NCBI GenBank assembly: GCA_958430865.1
Contig: CAUDNR010004052.1
Coordinates: forward strand, 5,021 to 69,020
From: Entrophospora sp. SA101
Taxonomy: Eukaryota; Glomeromycota; Glomeromycetes; Entrophosporales; Entrophosporaceae
DNA: 64,000 nt
Direction: 5' to 3'
A program made the position numbers and the translations under genes. Under the pieces are notes generated by a model. The model saw only the letters and a program-made list of their open reading frames with translations, ran no database searches and was not told where the DNA came from. Every line of letters begins with the position of its first letter. Position 1 is the first letter of the stretch. This document shows positions 52,530-64,000 of this stretch, piece by piece.

Positions 52530-53462
52530 TTAATAAGGTTTGTATCTAAGTTCATTGGAGACCTTGGAGGTTGATGGATGTGTTGAAGATGATATTGATT
52601 TTATTGTTGTTGATTCTTTTGATATATTTGTAGACAAGGGTTTAGATGACAATGATGATGGTGATGATGATGACGATTGTAATTTTTGTTGTTGTAACTG
52701 TCTCTGTTGAGGTAAAGATTGTTGTTTCATTTGTGCTAATTTCTTCTCTAATGCAATTATTTTTGCATCCGTACTTTTATCATATATTTTTAGCAAAATT
52801 ATTCAAGTTTAATAACAAACAAATAAATTCTATAAAGAAAATCATTGCCTACCTAGCATTAAGCATTTTATGTGCTTTTATCAATGAAATTGTAGTTGCG
52901 TTTGATCTTTTCTTCATTGTACCTGTTTTACTATCATAATAACTTTCAGGTGCAGCATAAGCAAATGTTACAATAATTGATCGATTCTTTATTAATTTTG
53001 AGTGCATTTCTGTCATTGCTTTTAATGCTTCCTAGATTTTTTTTTACACGGCCAATTTTATTATAATGATTTAACAAATCTTAAAAAATTTTTATTTAAA
53101 AAAATCAATACCTCTTTTTTACTATACTCTAGGAAACAATAACCTCTTGGTAGACCACGTTTAGGTCCATTTTTATGAAAAAGAAAATCTAAATTTGTTA
53201 TCTTTCCAAAAGGTTCAAATAATTTAACTAATGCATACCTATATATATTTTAACAAAAAATATATAATATTATTATATAAAAAAAAGAGAAACGAATATT
53301 ATTTGTTGACTTACTCGTCTATTGAAGGATCAAGATTTCCAATGTATAAACGTTTATCGTCAAGCTATAGGATAAAAACAATCAACTTCTGATCTTAGTA
53401 CTATAAATAATTGATCTAAATTTATTAACCTTTGATGAAATCTTTCCTCCTCCTGTTGACAT
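52530..53462 (-). CDS. RBM18: RBM18-like RNA-binding protein, right-arm copy
   Basis: Mirror of 25764-26696 with the same five exons, RRM and C-terminal segment. No difference seen. Confidence 0.85.
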
Positions 53463-53645
53463 TTTCAATTAAATTTGTCAATATAGGGAAAATAAAGAGA
53501 AAGCTTTTAAGGACAGGAATTAATATTAATATTAATATTAATGAATAAATATTTCGATTTTTTAATATTAACATGTGTAACCCATGACTTGCTACACTAA
53601 AACTAAATTGATTAAAATTGAGGTTTTGTGAAGTGCTGCTACAAT

Positions 53646-54226
53646 TAAAATGACAACAATGAATGGGTTAGATTCCATTATAAGTGTTCATATGCAAATA
53701 ATTCATAATATTATGGGCAGCATTAACATCTTGATCCCAAGGTGTCAGGTAGACCGATTTGTAGATTCTGATAATAAAACCACCAATCATACTGAGCTTT
53801 TCAATAGAAATGACCATGTTGTGAAAAAAGTGATTTTGAGTTAATATTATTGCAATATGTAACTTCTCATGTAGAACGTTTTTGGCTTAGAAAATATACC
53901 CACTTTGCTTAATAAAATTTCGAGATACATTCCCATTTAAAGTTTAAAAACAATAATAGTATTTTAAATTTTCACTTTTCACTTTTCACAACATGGGCCA
54001 TTTCTATCATAAAGCCCCCATGTATTGGACTCAATGTGCATTTCCCTGCTTCACAGGGCTTGGATTGTGTTGTTGATCATCACCAAGTGCAACTACTGTC
54101 CAAGGATTACCATTTTAAAGCATAAAAAGCTTTTGTTTATTAATATAAGGTTTCCATTGCAAATGACACCAGCAACAACATTCAAGGGTTATATCAAGGT
54201 ATTATCATGCAGCCCACTATGATTTT
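53646..54226 (-). pseudogene. Possible Fanzor/TnpB-like relic, right-arm copy
   Basis: Mirror of 25000-25580, including the WDQDVNAAHNI-like fragment and the same stops. Confidence 0.3.
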
Positions 54227-54316
54227 GATCATGTAACCTGACCTAATATTTTTCACAGTTATGACATAATCTAAGCAATATCAGCAGTGACATCAGTGAC
54301 CATCATATTGAATTTT

Positions 54317-54452
54317 AAATCATATGTGCACTAGTGTTCCATGTTGCAATCCAAAAAAGGAACCCAAAGTGGTCGCAAACCATTTTTATATGTCGCAAAT
54401 ATGGTTGCAACCATCACCAAGAATTGCGACCAGCATCTATAATGTGCACATG
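54317..54452. repeat. Small inverted-repeat structure, right-arm copy
   Basis: Mirror of 24774-24909, with the same GGTCGCAA/TTGCGACC pair. Confidence 0.35.
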
Positions 54453-54935
54453 ACATAGTAAATATCATAAAATTAAAAAAATTCTTTATATTCTTAGCAA
54501 TTTATCAATTTAATTAATTTAATTACAATTTGGCAATTTGTATATTTAATGGCAACTAATTATTATTATTAATAGTGATATTAAAACTACAATTATTAAA
54601 ATTTCTTTTATTGAATATTTGTGCAATGTTTTTCCTTAATACCATTTATTTCTGCTGAAGTGTTGCAATTAATTTTGGCAGGTTTAATATTTATTTGTTG
54701 GTCATGTTTAATAGATTCTAAAAAATCGAATTAGCTGGTTAGTAATTAAAGATATATGCCATCTCTATTATAAATACTGTGGTAACAAAATTCACCTTTT
54801 AATATCTCTCTTGCTGTATTGAAACTTGTTTGACTACCATGATCAAGATCTTCTGTATTTCCATTATTATTTGTAACTTGTAAATAACAAGAAATTAAAT
54901 GTTTAATATTTTTATTGTTATTATTATAATCTTTT

Positions 54936-56215
54936 AAACTATAATTAAATTAAATAGTTACTTTTATTGTAATTGATTAAATTGGTCATCCTAGTAGTTG
55001 CAAATCATCTTTAGGTCTCTCATAACTGGCAAATCCTTTGGTGGATCTGTGGCTTGATATTGACATTGTTTCAATATCTGTTGCATCTGATATTTTTAAA
55101 TTTCTTACTAGTGTTTACACCATGTATGGGTAGTAATCTTATGTTTTGTAAGATCAATACCTGTTTCAACTGTTATCTTACAAAGCCAATTCTTCAATTT
55201 AGTTTGTCCAATATTATTTGGTTGGTACCAATTATTTATACAGCCCCAATCTTGCACAAACTTCAATGGATGAAGATAAAAAGCTGCTTCAGCATTTAAT
55301 GGAATTTTTTGTTATAATTCATAATCTCTAATAATTTCTTCTATGTATGGGATTATCAATTTTTCAGCAGCTCCACCAGCTAATCCTCATTGATTTGTTT
55401 TTGATTTATAAATGTAAACTTCATAACCTCCATCAGATCTTTTTTAAAAGTGATTTCTTTGTAAATTATAATGCTCGCTTACTCTTAAACATCAGGAAAA
55501 TTTTCTGATGCAGATTTACATAATTATTACACTATTTATGTAAGTTTACAGCATGCCTGTAATATTATGCAAATAAGCATACAAAAATTATGCAATTATT
55601 ACATCGAGTGTAAATATTACATAATTTTTATGCAAATATTACAACTTTACATATTAAAATTTATGGATGTAATATTATGGCAGGGAAAATTTCCTGATGA
55701 ACTTAGTAAAATGCAGTTTTGAAAAAAAACTCTGTTGATTAAGCCATATCCATTTGTTAGTGATGTACATGAATGTGACAATATTACATTTGATTTCTGT
55801 CAGTTAATGAATCAGCACTTTTTTTTTTCACCAAGTCCAAGTTCATCAAGGTATCGAAGTTTGCCATCAACAATTTGCCATAATCTTTTATATGTACATC
55901 TATTGTTATGATAAAGATCAAGATTATTGAATAAGCTTTTCTCAACAATGTGCCTATTGATAGCTGCCAAACAAGCATTAACTGAAGTAGAAGTATAATC
56001 AATTCTATCATTTTTTTTCATTTTAGTAACATAATTTATCAATTGTTCTTCAAAATCCTTGAAATCAGTTATATCATCAATTTTTCCTATATAACCACAA
56101 TCTGATCTAAATTTTTCAAACTAATTTATCCAATTAATAGTAGAATTGATAGTAGCTTTTCTTTTGGCCTTATTGGCTAAAAAATTGACTTCATCTCTTG
56201 TAGGTATAGAATACT
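54936..56215 (-). pseudogene. Decayed Crypton-type recombinase / ZMYM2-like gene, right-arm copy
   Basis: This is the counterpart of 23250-24291 but differs by many SNPs and indels. It keeps the 10 bp lost in the left copy, so LYHNNRCTYKRLWQIVDGKL reads through, with DELGLGEKK where the left has DELELGEKK. It still carries the early in-frame stop and further frameshifts, and a MITE-like insertion at 55490-55699 splits the region before GLR. It is dead, but closer to the ancestral frame in its first half. Confidence 0.6.
55490..55699. mobile_element. MITE-like insertion, 210 bp, present only in the right arm
   Basis: The ends pair as CATCAGGAAA inverted repeats: 55490 begins CATCAGGAAAATTTTC and 55699 ends GGGAAAATTTCCTGATG. 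The left arm has an empty site here (TTAAACCTAG). The right arm reads TTAAA, the insertion, then AACTTAG, so a 2-3 bp target duplication (AA or AAC) is likely. The inside is AT-rich with repeated ATTATGCAA and TATTAC words and no coding capacity. Superfamily not assigned. Confidence 0.75.
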
Positions 56216-56788
56216 GAAAAATAATTAAAGATGGTAATAGTTAAATAATAGGTTCAAGATAAACAAATCAATATATATATAGTATGGCATGATCATAACA
56301 TTATGAATACCTTATGCTAGAAATAATCCATTGGTTTTGAGGTAGTGGCGTTGGTTTGACAAACTATTGAATAGTAAAATAGTTTTTTTGGCAGAGAAAA
56401 CAAATTTTTTTGAGGTCGATTATCACTCTACTGGCCAGTTACACACACAATAAGATATACATGTAAGCTCCTTATCCTTTGTTAATGCATGTTGTGTTGT
56501 TAATATATTGGCTGAAATGTTTACACTATATATAGAAATCAATTGTCTGCATGTCACTAAATTTATTATTTGGTGATCAGCAAGTATCAAAGTATCTGAT
56601 TTGATTGGCTAAATTGATTTCGTCAAAAGATCCTTGGCGATAATGATAAATATGATAAATATTGAATTTCATCATGTATAATTTCGTCAACCATTTTTAG
56701 TAGGGAGTGCTACCTTACGAGACTATACAGTACCTAATTATTTGGTAAGATACAAAGAATGACTTTAAAAATTTTAATGATCTTATCT

Positions 56789-56887
56789 AACTTTGTAAAA
56801 AATCTGATTCACCCAACAATTCTATTGAGTCATTTACAAGTAGCATATTAATATATTTTAATGGTAGAGTATTATTGTTAGATATTT
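56789..56887 (-). pseudogene. N-terminal BTB-TLDc relic, right-arm copy
   Basis: Mirror of 22578-22676. Confidence 0.55.
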
Positions 56888-56975
56888 CTGAAAATTAAAT
56901 TTTATTTCATCCTTATATATAACACTACATTATAAAATCACATGTGAAGTTGTAATAATTAAAATAAAATATCAT

Positions 56976-58580
56976 TTATTCTAATCTATATACTTCATAG
57001 TTTTCTAGCAAATGTACTAATTTATTTTTATTTTTAAGATTCAAATTCTTTTCATAATTGCTATGCTCATAATGACAATAAGGTCCATTACTAATACTGT
57101 TGCGGATGTCTAAATCATTAAAATCTATTAATCTTTCATGAAATTTTATACCATCAGTAGTTGTATCAATCATTCCTGAATTATAATACATTGCACATTC
57201 AGGTTCTTTGACTCTGCTTAATAATGAATTATTAATTTGATTTTGATCAATTTTGAAAATAAAACTTTTGTCTGTTTTAATATAACTACTTGAGGAATTT
57301 TCCCCCAAATTCCAACAGACTGGATTATACCCTCCAATTAATTCTTCTGTTTCTTTAATTTTCATGATGACAACTGTTTGTTCAATGTTGTGGCATTTCT
57401 TCGCAAAAACTGACCCTGAAAATCCATCTTGGAACCCACTGAAAATCAAATTAAATTTATATGGTAAATCATTTGAATTATAAAAGCCTTTTTTTTCATT
57501 AATCCAACTGGAAATCAAAGATTTTATTTCCAAACTTAGTAATTCTCTCCTTCCCATCCTAGGGCCTTTTTGAGCTAACAATCTTGGTTGCCATTCAACA
57601 TTAAGATAATATTCAAGAATTTCTTCATATAAATCTTGATTAAATGCCTCTTTGAAAGGTTTGATTTTTTTATAAAAATTTGTAGAAGTGATTTGAGTGA
57701 ATCTTATTAATGGAATAAGATCATCTAGTATATTTTTCAATTTATCAAAATCTTCTTCATTCCATTTTGAAATATCTTTTTTCAATTTTTCATCTTGTTC
57801 TATTCCCCATTTAATGACATAACCCCAAATATCAATTTCCTCTAATCCTGAGCTATCTCTTTTTAATATAGACATGAGGATTGGTTTTTCAATATCTTTG
57901 AAATTGTCTGATTTAAAAAATAATTCTGGTTTTTTATCAATTAATTCATTGTAATGACTTTGAAGTAAACTGAATGATTTATATTTTAATTTATAAAGAT
58001 TAATTAAATTCTTTTGAACCCCTTCTTTTTTTTCAATAATTAAATGATTTTGTATATCTTCAACTAATTCATTAAAGTTTAATTCATCACATGCTTCAAG
58101 AAGTTCAAGAATTTCGTCTGGATCCAGATTATCAATATCAATAACCCCATTGTAAACATATCTTTGAAAAAAAAAAATATAACGTTTAATGTTGTATCAA
58201 ATAAAAAAACGCATTATAATTAATTATTTAATTAATGATAATACTTACGTTAAAAGAACTTCAAATATTTTTGGAGAAATATTATCTTTTTCAAATAAAA
58301 TAGTTCCGTCATCAGATCTTTTTGCCCAATTATTTGATAAAGCTGCTTTGAAATAAGTGGATCTTACTTTTAAAATATTGGAATGAGCTTTAAAAGTCTT
58401 GGCATCATCACCTTCTCCAACTTTAATTTCTATATCATAAGAATCTGATTCATTTAACAAGTCAGTTAAATCATTGAAAAGCTTATTCATATGTTTTAAT
58501 AGTAGAGCATCTTTGTTAGAATCAATAAGTTTTTTGAATAAAATTTTGATGTTTTCTAAAGATGTAAGATTATTAGACAT
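56976..58580 (-). CDS. BTB/POZ and TLDc protein, right-arm copy
   Basis: Mirror of 20885-22489 with exons 58249-58580 and 56976-58161. The first 111 and last 299 codons are identical, but two missense changes lie between them: the left EKKEWVQQNLINL is EKKEGVQKNLINL here (W to G, Q to K). The frame remains open. These are among the few coding differences between the arms. Confidence 0.83.
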
Positions 58581-58649
58581 TTTGAAGCAAATTTTTGTGA
58601 TATGTCAATCAAAAATTATTTCTTTTTTTAAAAAAATCTGAAAATTTCG

Positions 58650-58820
58650 TTAACCTTATTATTATTAATTCTAACAAAGATGTTTTACCACCAAGACATA
58701 CTGATGATAATATTATAAATTTTAAGGCTCATTCTGCTATTCTGAAAGCAGAACTTTTTGTATTTTAATTTCAAAGCAGCATTATCAAATAAATTAAAAA
58801 GACCTGGGATGAAGTTCTTT
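58650..58820 (+). pseudogene. Antisense BTB relic, right-arm copy
   Basis: Mirror of 20645-20815; the same broken frame reads FKAHSAILKAELFVF before a stop. Confidence 0.6.
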
Positions 58821-59847
58821 TAATATATGTCTTTTATATTTATATATATATATATTTAAATTATTTATATCTAATGCTACATACATATCATTAAATTTTT
58901 GATTCACTAAAACTATTTATATCAATAATTACATAATAAATTTATCAAAAATATAAATTACATGAAGAATAGGCTGAATTACACTAACGAAATTATCAAT
59001 TGAGAACACGAAAATATTATCACAAAATCATTTATTCAAGATATTTTTTCTTTTTAAAAAAAACCTACGCTTATATCTATAATTGATGTTTTTAAATTAT
59101 TATCCAATGGATGGAGGAATGAATGAACGGGTGGGACAACTTTGAAAAATTTCAAAGTGGAACAAAGATGATTGAAACTTTATTATCCACTAATAAGGTT
59201 TAACAAAATTTTCCTCGAGCAATTTTAGACGAATGGCAACTAAAATGACTGCTAACTTGAAGAACAATAAAAAGGAATTATATTTTAATTTCAAAATGGG
59301 TAGATCACTAAAAATAATTCATATAATTCATTTACGATCAATTTTCGAATATAAATGTTGTGATAATAAACTGTAATCATTATGAAATCTAGGGAAACAT
59401 GCAAGAGTTGGTCGGTATTTATAATCCAGCATGTTGGAATTTGAATAAAAGGTCCCCAGATGATTAAATTGGATTATTTCAAAATTAATGGTAATCAAAT
59501 AAATCATATAATATTTTATGAATCACGATGACATTTATATTGTTATTATCATTATTTTAAGTTTTATAAGTTATATGAAAACCTGTAAAAGAGTTATTAG
59601 ATGGATATGAAATTTAACAGTTTTTGAATTAGGTTGGCTTACATGTAAATTTTAAAATAATTTCAACTTTATTTATAAATATGATAATTCATGCTTCTTG
59701 GGATATTTTTTAAAACATTTCCCAATTATATAAATAAATTTTTAAATAATAATATTAAGTTTGAAAAAAATAATAATAATTAAATGAATCTATATATATA
59801 CGAAAATCTAATAAAATGTCTAAAATATACCAAAAATATATATATTT
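58821..59847. other. Intergenic region, right-arm copy of 19618-20644
   Basis: No gene. Several substitutions relative to the left arm lie between about 58930 and 59240; the remainder matched where compared. Confidence 0.45.
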
Positions 59848-62800
59848 TTACATAAGTAATAAAACTGTTCTTATGAGCTCTTTTCCTGCCTGATCTGGTG
59901 TAATATCACACGCTCGCCAAGTATTAGTCAAGTCCTTACAATTATTTGGATATGATAACGATGAAAAACCATCACCAGGAATAGTTTTTAGTAATGATTC
60001 ATTTATAATTGGCTTTTCTTCGATCAAAGCTTGTTTCAAAAAATATCTAAATGAATCAATTAACTTTGAATCTAAATCCAATGGTTTTTGATCAAATATG
60101 GGATATCGTGTCAAATTTACATTTACATGCCACCCACACAATATATCATCATTGATTAATTTGTTAGCAAATAACGCAAGAATAATATCCCCTACATTTT
60201 TTTCAGAATCCAATGGTGCTATAAGACATGTAATATGCTCACCAACATGTGATTTTCCATGATCTACAGCGAGTAATTTTCCTGCACAAACCGTATAATA
60301 TTTATATTCTGAAGGTGCAACTATTAATGGAAAAAATAATGAAGTTTTTGAAGCAAATGCTCTGGATGTTTGCTTATGAAATATTGGTGAAAGTGCTACT
60401 GAAGTTTCTGGGCTTCCATTAACTGCATAAAATCTCAACTTCTTTGTATCCTCAAAATTATTACTAATGGAAGTATTGGGTGATGTTGAATTAGAAGTTG
60501 GATTAGGTGGTGTTGAATTAGATGATGTTAGATTAGATGATGTTAAATTAGATGATGTTAAATTAGATGACATTAAATTATGTGATTTTGGATTAGGTGA
60601 TGTTGTATCTAATGATGTTGTGTCAAATGATGTTGTATTGGACGTTGGATTAGATACCATAGAGTTGTCTGCAGTCCAGATGCAATTTTTTACGTTTCTA
60701 AATTTATGTGCCAAAAAAACAGCATCTGGTAGTGCTGGGACATTTCTGATGGTTGAATGTGTCCATAAAGGTTTACAAGGTTTTGCAAATTCGATATAAC
60801 AAGATTCAAACTCTGCATCAGAGCAAAACTGTTCATTATCAGGATGTAAGATTTTTTGCACCATTCCAATATCTCTTTCAAGTGCATCTATAATAATTGA
60901 TTTTGGGGGAAGAATTGTAGCCAAAAATTCAATTGTACGTTCTTGATTGAAAATTTCTGGACAATTTTTGAATACACGATTGTCAATATTTGGTACAATT
61001 CGCAACATATTATGGTGAAAAGCTGCCACTAGCAAAAGATTGATTAATAGAATGTTAGGTTCTCTTTTCAATTCGACTTGATTTGATGTTATTTCATATG
61101 CACGATCAAACGTATTCATCCAAGGATTTGTATTTTTTTGCATAATACTAGGTGCTTCATGAACCTTTCTATAAGAATTTGAATGATTGTTATGTAAATT
61201 AAGTTCTGGCAATTCTGAACTTGGATCTTTTTTTTTTAGACTTGAAGTTTCTTCAGATGCTGCTGCCATATCAAGAAATAGAATTGCTCGTTTGATGTCA
61301 CTTGATGATTCAGTTCCTTGACTTGTCTCTGATCTCTCCTCTTCATCTTTAAGATCATTTCCCAATTCGTCACCTTTACTTTCATGTATATTTTCAATTA
61401 AATTAGGATTAAACACACGATTTCTACGTATTTTGTCTCTTTCTTCTTTTGTAGCAGCCGAACATATACCCTGATGAGATAAAGATTCTCGAAGAGTGAT
61501 GACAAGATCTTGTATTTCTCTTATCCAATAAAGGCTAACAAACTGTTGTTGACACCATGTTGGTTCCTTGCTCTGATCAAAATCATCATTGTTTTGTATA
61601 GTTTCTTCCCATAAAAGATATCCACGTAATTGTGCTATTAAATCAGAGCCACCATGTAATGGCTGACAGTCGGGTAAATCCAAGTGAAATCTTTTTAATG
61701 CTGCACTGATAGCTATTTCTTGATTTGGAGGTTGAACAATGACTCCTTTGTTTTGCAATATTGCTATAATAATTATAATAATTTTAATAAATATATATAT
61801 ATACATATATATTAATATAAACTGAGAATCGATAATTTACCAGCAATAATCATACAATCGTATAAAGCACCAAAAATTGCACCATAAACTACTAATAGGC
61901 CAGAATGAATATCCAAAGGAACTTGTGCCAAAATTGTACCAAGACGAGTGACCTCATATTCATATGTAACAAGACTACCTTGAACCCAATCATCAGATTC
62001 TTTAATATTTTCTTTTGATTTAGTAACAGCACCAGTTGTTTCCAAATCTTCTAATGCATATTCAACAGCTGTATCATCTGGAGGATCAATGCAATGAGAT
62101 AATAATTCACGAGGATCACCGAGGTTCCCATATATGCACCGTAAAAGTAAAGAATTAAGTGGTGTTCTATGAATCTCGGGTGTTCTTTCATCAGAAAGAT
62201 TTTTAAAGAAATTTTTAGGTACAAATCGATAAATCTAATTTGAATGTAAAATACAAAAAAAAAGAATATTACAAATACTGAAGTGAAATTCAATATAATT
62301 TTTTCTTTTTATATATACATTACCACACCAGGACCAACTCTTCCAGCTCTTCCTCTTCTTTGCTCGGCGCAATCTTTACTTATCCATTGTTCATTTAAAC
62401 TGTAACATCTAGTTTCTTTATCATAAAGTAAATCTTTACGCAAACAAGAATCAAATATTATGGAGACATCGGGAACAGTAATAGAGCTCTCGGCAATATT
62501 TGTTGCCAATATTATCTAAATTATTAAATCATTAAATATCAAATTGTTAAATAAATAAATAGTAAGGAAATAAAATTTATTAAATGGCATAAGAAAATGA
62601 GATCAGAAAATCATTGAAAAAAATTTTAGTACATTACTTTTCTATGACATGGTCTTGGTCTCTGCATAATTAAACATTGTTCATCAATAGTAACAGTTGA
62701 GTGTAGTTTAATCAATGAGATTGCAGGAGTAGGCTTTCCATCAGTATAAGGAAACTCGGACCTAAATTTTATAAAATGTGTCTATACAATGTAAAAAGTG

Positions 62801-64000
62801 GATGAACCTAAAAGTATGCTAATATATATATTTTTATTTTACCTATAATTTTCATCAAGGTACATCAATTGATCTTCCTTTACCAAAAAAAAATTTATTT
62901 GAATATAATTGATTTATATTATTATAAACACATTATAAACAAATAATAAAACTTACTACTTCAGCAATTATAGCAATACCAGGGAAAAAAACCAAAAAGG
63001 CCTTATCAGAAGGAGTTTGTATATGACATCGAAATATCCAATTGATAAAAAGATCACGACGTTCTTGCATCATAGAAGGTTTTTTTGGGTTATTCATTAT
63101 TACATCTCTATTCGAAAAAGAAATATCTAATGCTTGACACACATCCTCTAGATAAAACACATCAACAGGAAAAGCTTTTTTAGGAATATCTATCCATGGT
63201 ATTTTATTGAAAAAACCATCCTTTTCAGCTTCAAATTCATGAAAATAATTAGCAAATTTTTTAACATTCATTGTAGCCTGTAAACAAGAACAAAATAAGT
63301 TGTGAGAAAATAAATTGAATAAGTTTTTGTGTGTATACTTTGTTAATTGTTGAGAAGGTAACTTACCGACATTATTATTAATTTCAAATTAGGATTTACT
63401 CTTAATATAACACAAAGATGAGCCATCATCATATCATCATCTACATTGCGTTCATGAATCTGGTAAGGAAAAATTTTTTTTTGTCAATCATTAATTTTGC
63501 ATTTTGCTGAATAAACATAATTTTATTCTTATAAACTTACTTCATCCATAATGACATGAGTAAATGAGGCCAAATACCTGTCTGCCTTCAACATCTCCAA
63601 TAAAATTCCTGTAGTAACATAACGTAACCTTGTTATAGCTGAGTGACCACATTTACCACTGACATGATATCCTACTTGGCCGTGAAGCTTAGTATTTCTT
63701 TCCAATGCAACACGATGCGCTAAAGAAGTTGCAGCAATACGACGCTAGCATTAGATTGTATGAGGTCCAAGGAAGAAAAAATTATATTAATAATAAATTT
63801 TGAAAAATAAAATAAAAAAAATGACAACTCGTATGTAAAGTTACCGGTTGTGTACAAATTATATTAACAGGAACACCTCTTTGTAAACAGTCGTCCAATA
63901 TATATTGTGGTACTTGAGTGGACTAATTATAAAAATTATAATTAATATTTCGTTTTCATAAATTGATGTTTTCATATATATATATATTTTTTTTTTAATG
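59848..64000 (-). CDS. DEAH-box helicase, TDRD9/Spindle-E-like, right-arm copy, 5' end outside the window
   Basis: Mirror of the helicase gene with exons 2-10 present: 63845-63922, 63541-63744, 63367-63459, 62957-63277, 62843-62877, 62638-62761, 62324-62515, 61841-62234 and 59848-61763. Exon 1, with the Walker A glycines, would begin about 10 bp past the window edge. The last exon, including the Thr/Ser/Asn repeat, is identical to the left copy. Confidence 0.78.

Overview
This window looks like AT-rich nuclear DNA of an early-diverging fungus, most probably an arbuscular mycorrhizal fungus (Glomeromycotina). That placement is inferred from short GT-AG introns (about 50-110 bp) inside conserved eukaryotic genes, a BTB-TLDc gene with decayed relatives, a ZMYM2/Crypton-type recombinase relic and several pogo/Tigger-like elements. 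No species can be named from the sequence alone.

Layout. Positions 1-1312 are AT-rich with little content. Positions 1313-6297 hold an apparently intact DNA transposon of a superfamily I cannot name. It has 22-bp inverted termini and an eight-exon gene that joins in frame to 1143 codons, with a Cys/His cluster, a DDE-like triad and a SAP-like motif. A truncated, frameshifted copy of its 3' end lies at 8140-8767. Positions 9030-12787 are a pogo/Tigger element with TA target duplication whose catalytic exons are duplicated in tandem (two 1161-bp units). Positions 13315-14321 encode a protein resembling metazoan NELF-A.

From about 15.46 kb to the right edge the window is one very large inverted repeat. 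The left arm (15465-38135) carries, all on the + strand: a DEAH-box helicase of TDRD9/Spindle-E type (its first exon starts at 14778), a BTB-TLDc protein, a decayed Crypton-type recombinase gene, an RBM18-like RNA-binding protein, an OPI3/PEMT phospholipid methyltransferase, a membrane SH3 protein and a cytosolic-type aspartate aminotransferase. The right arm (41091-64000) repeats the same genes on the - strand. Wherever I compared them, 24.7-38.1 kb and 15.5-20.1 kb are identical between arms. SNPs, indels and one 210-bp MITE-like insertion concentrate in about 20.2-24.6 kb.

The arms are separated by a 3-kb non-repeated spacer containing a run of ten Ns (40442-40451), next to the broken end of a pogo-like element. 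The simplest explanation is that two copies of one locus (alleles or haplotigs) were scaffolded head to head; a true inverted duplication is the alternative. The genes are housekeeping or signalling genes and do not form one pathway. The most unusual content is the unclassified transposon, the NELF-A-like gene, the duplicated Tigger transposase and the inverted repeat itself. All gene models below were joined by hand from splice signals and reading frame.
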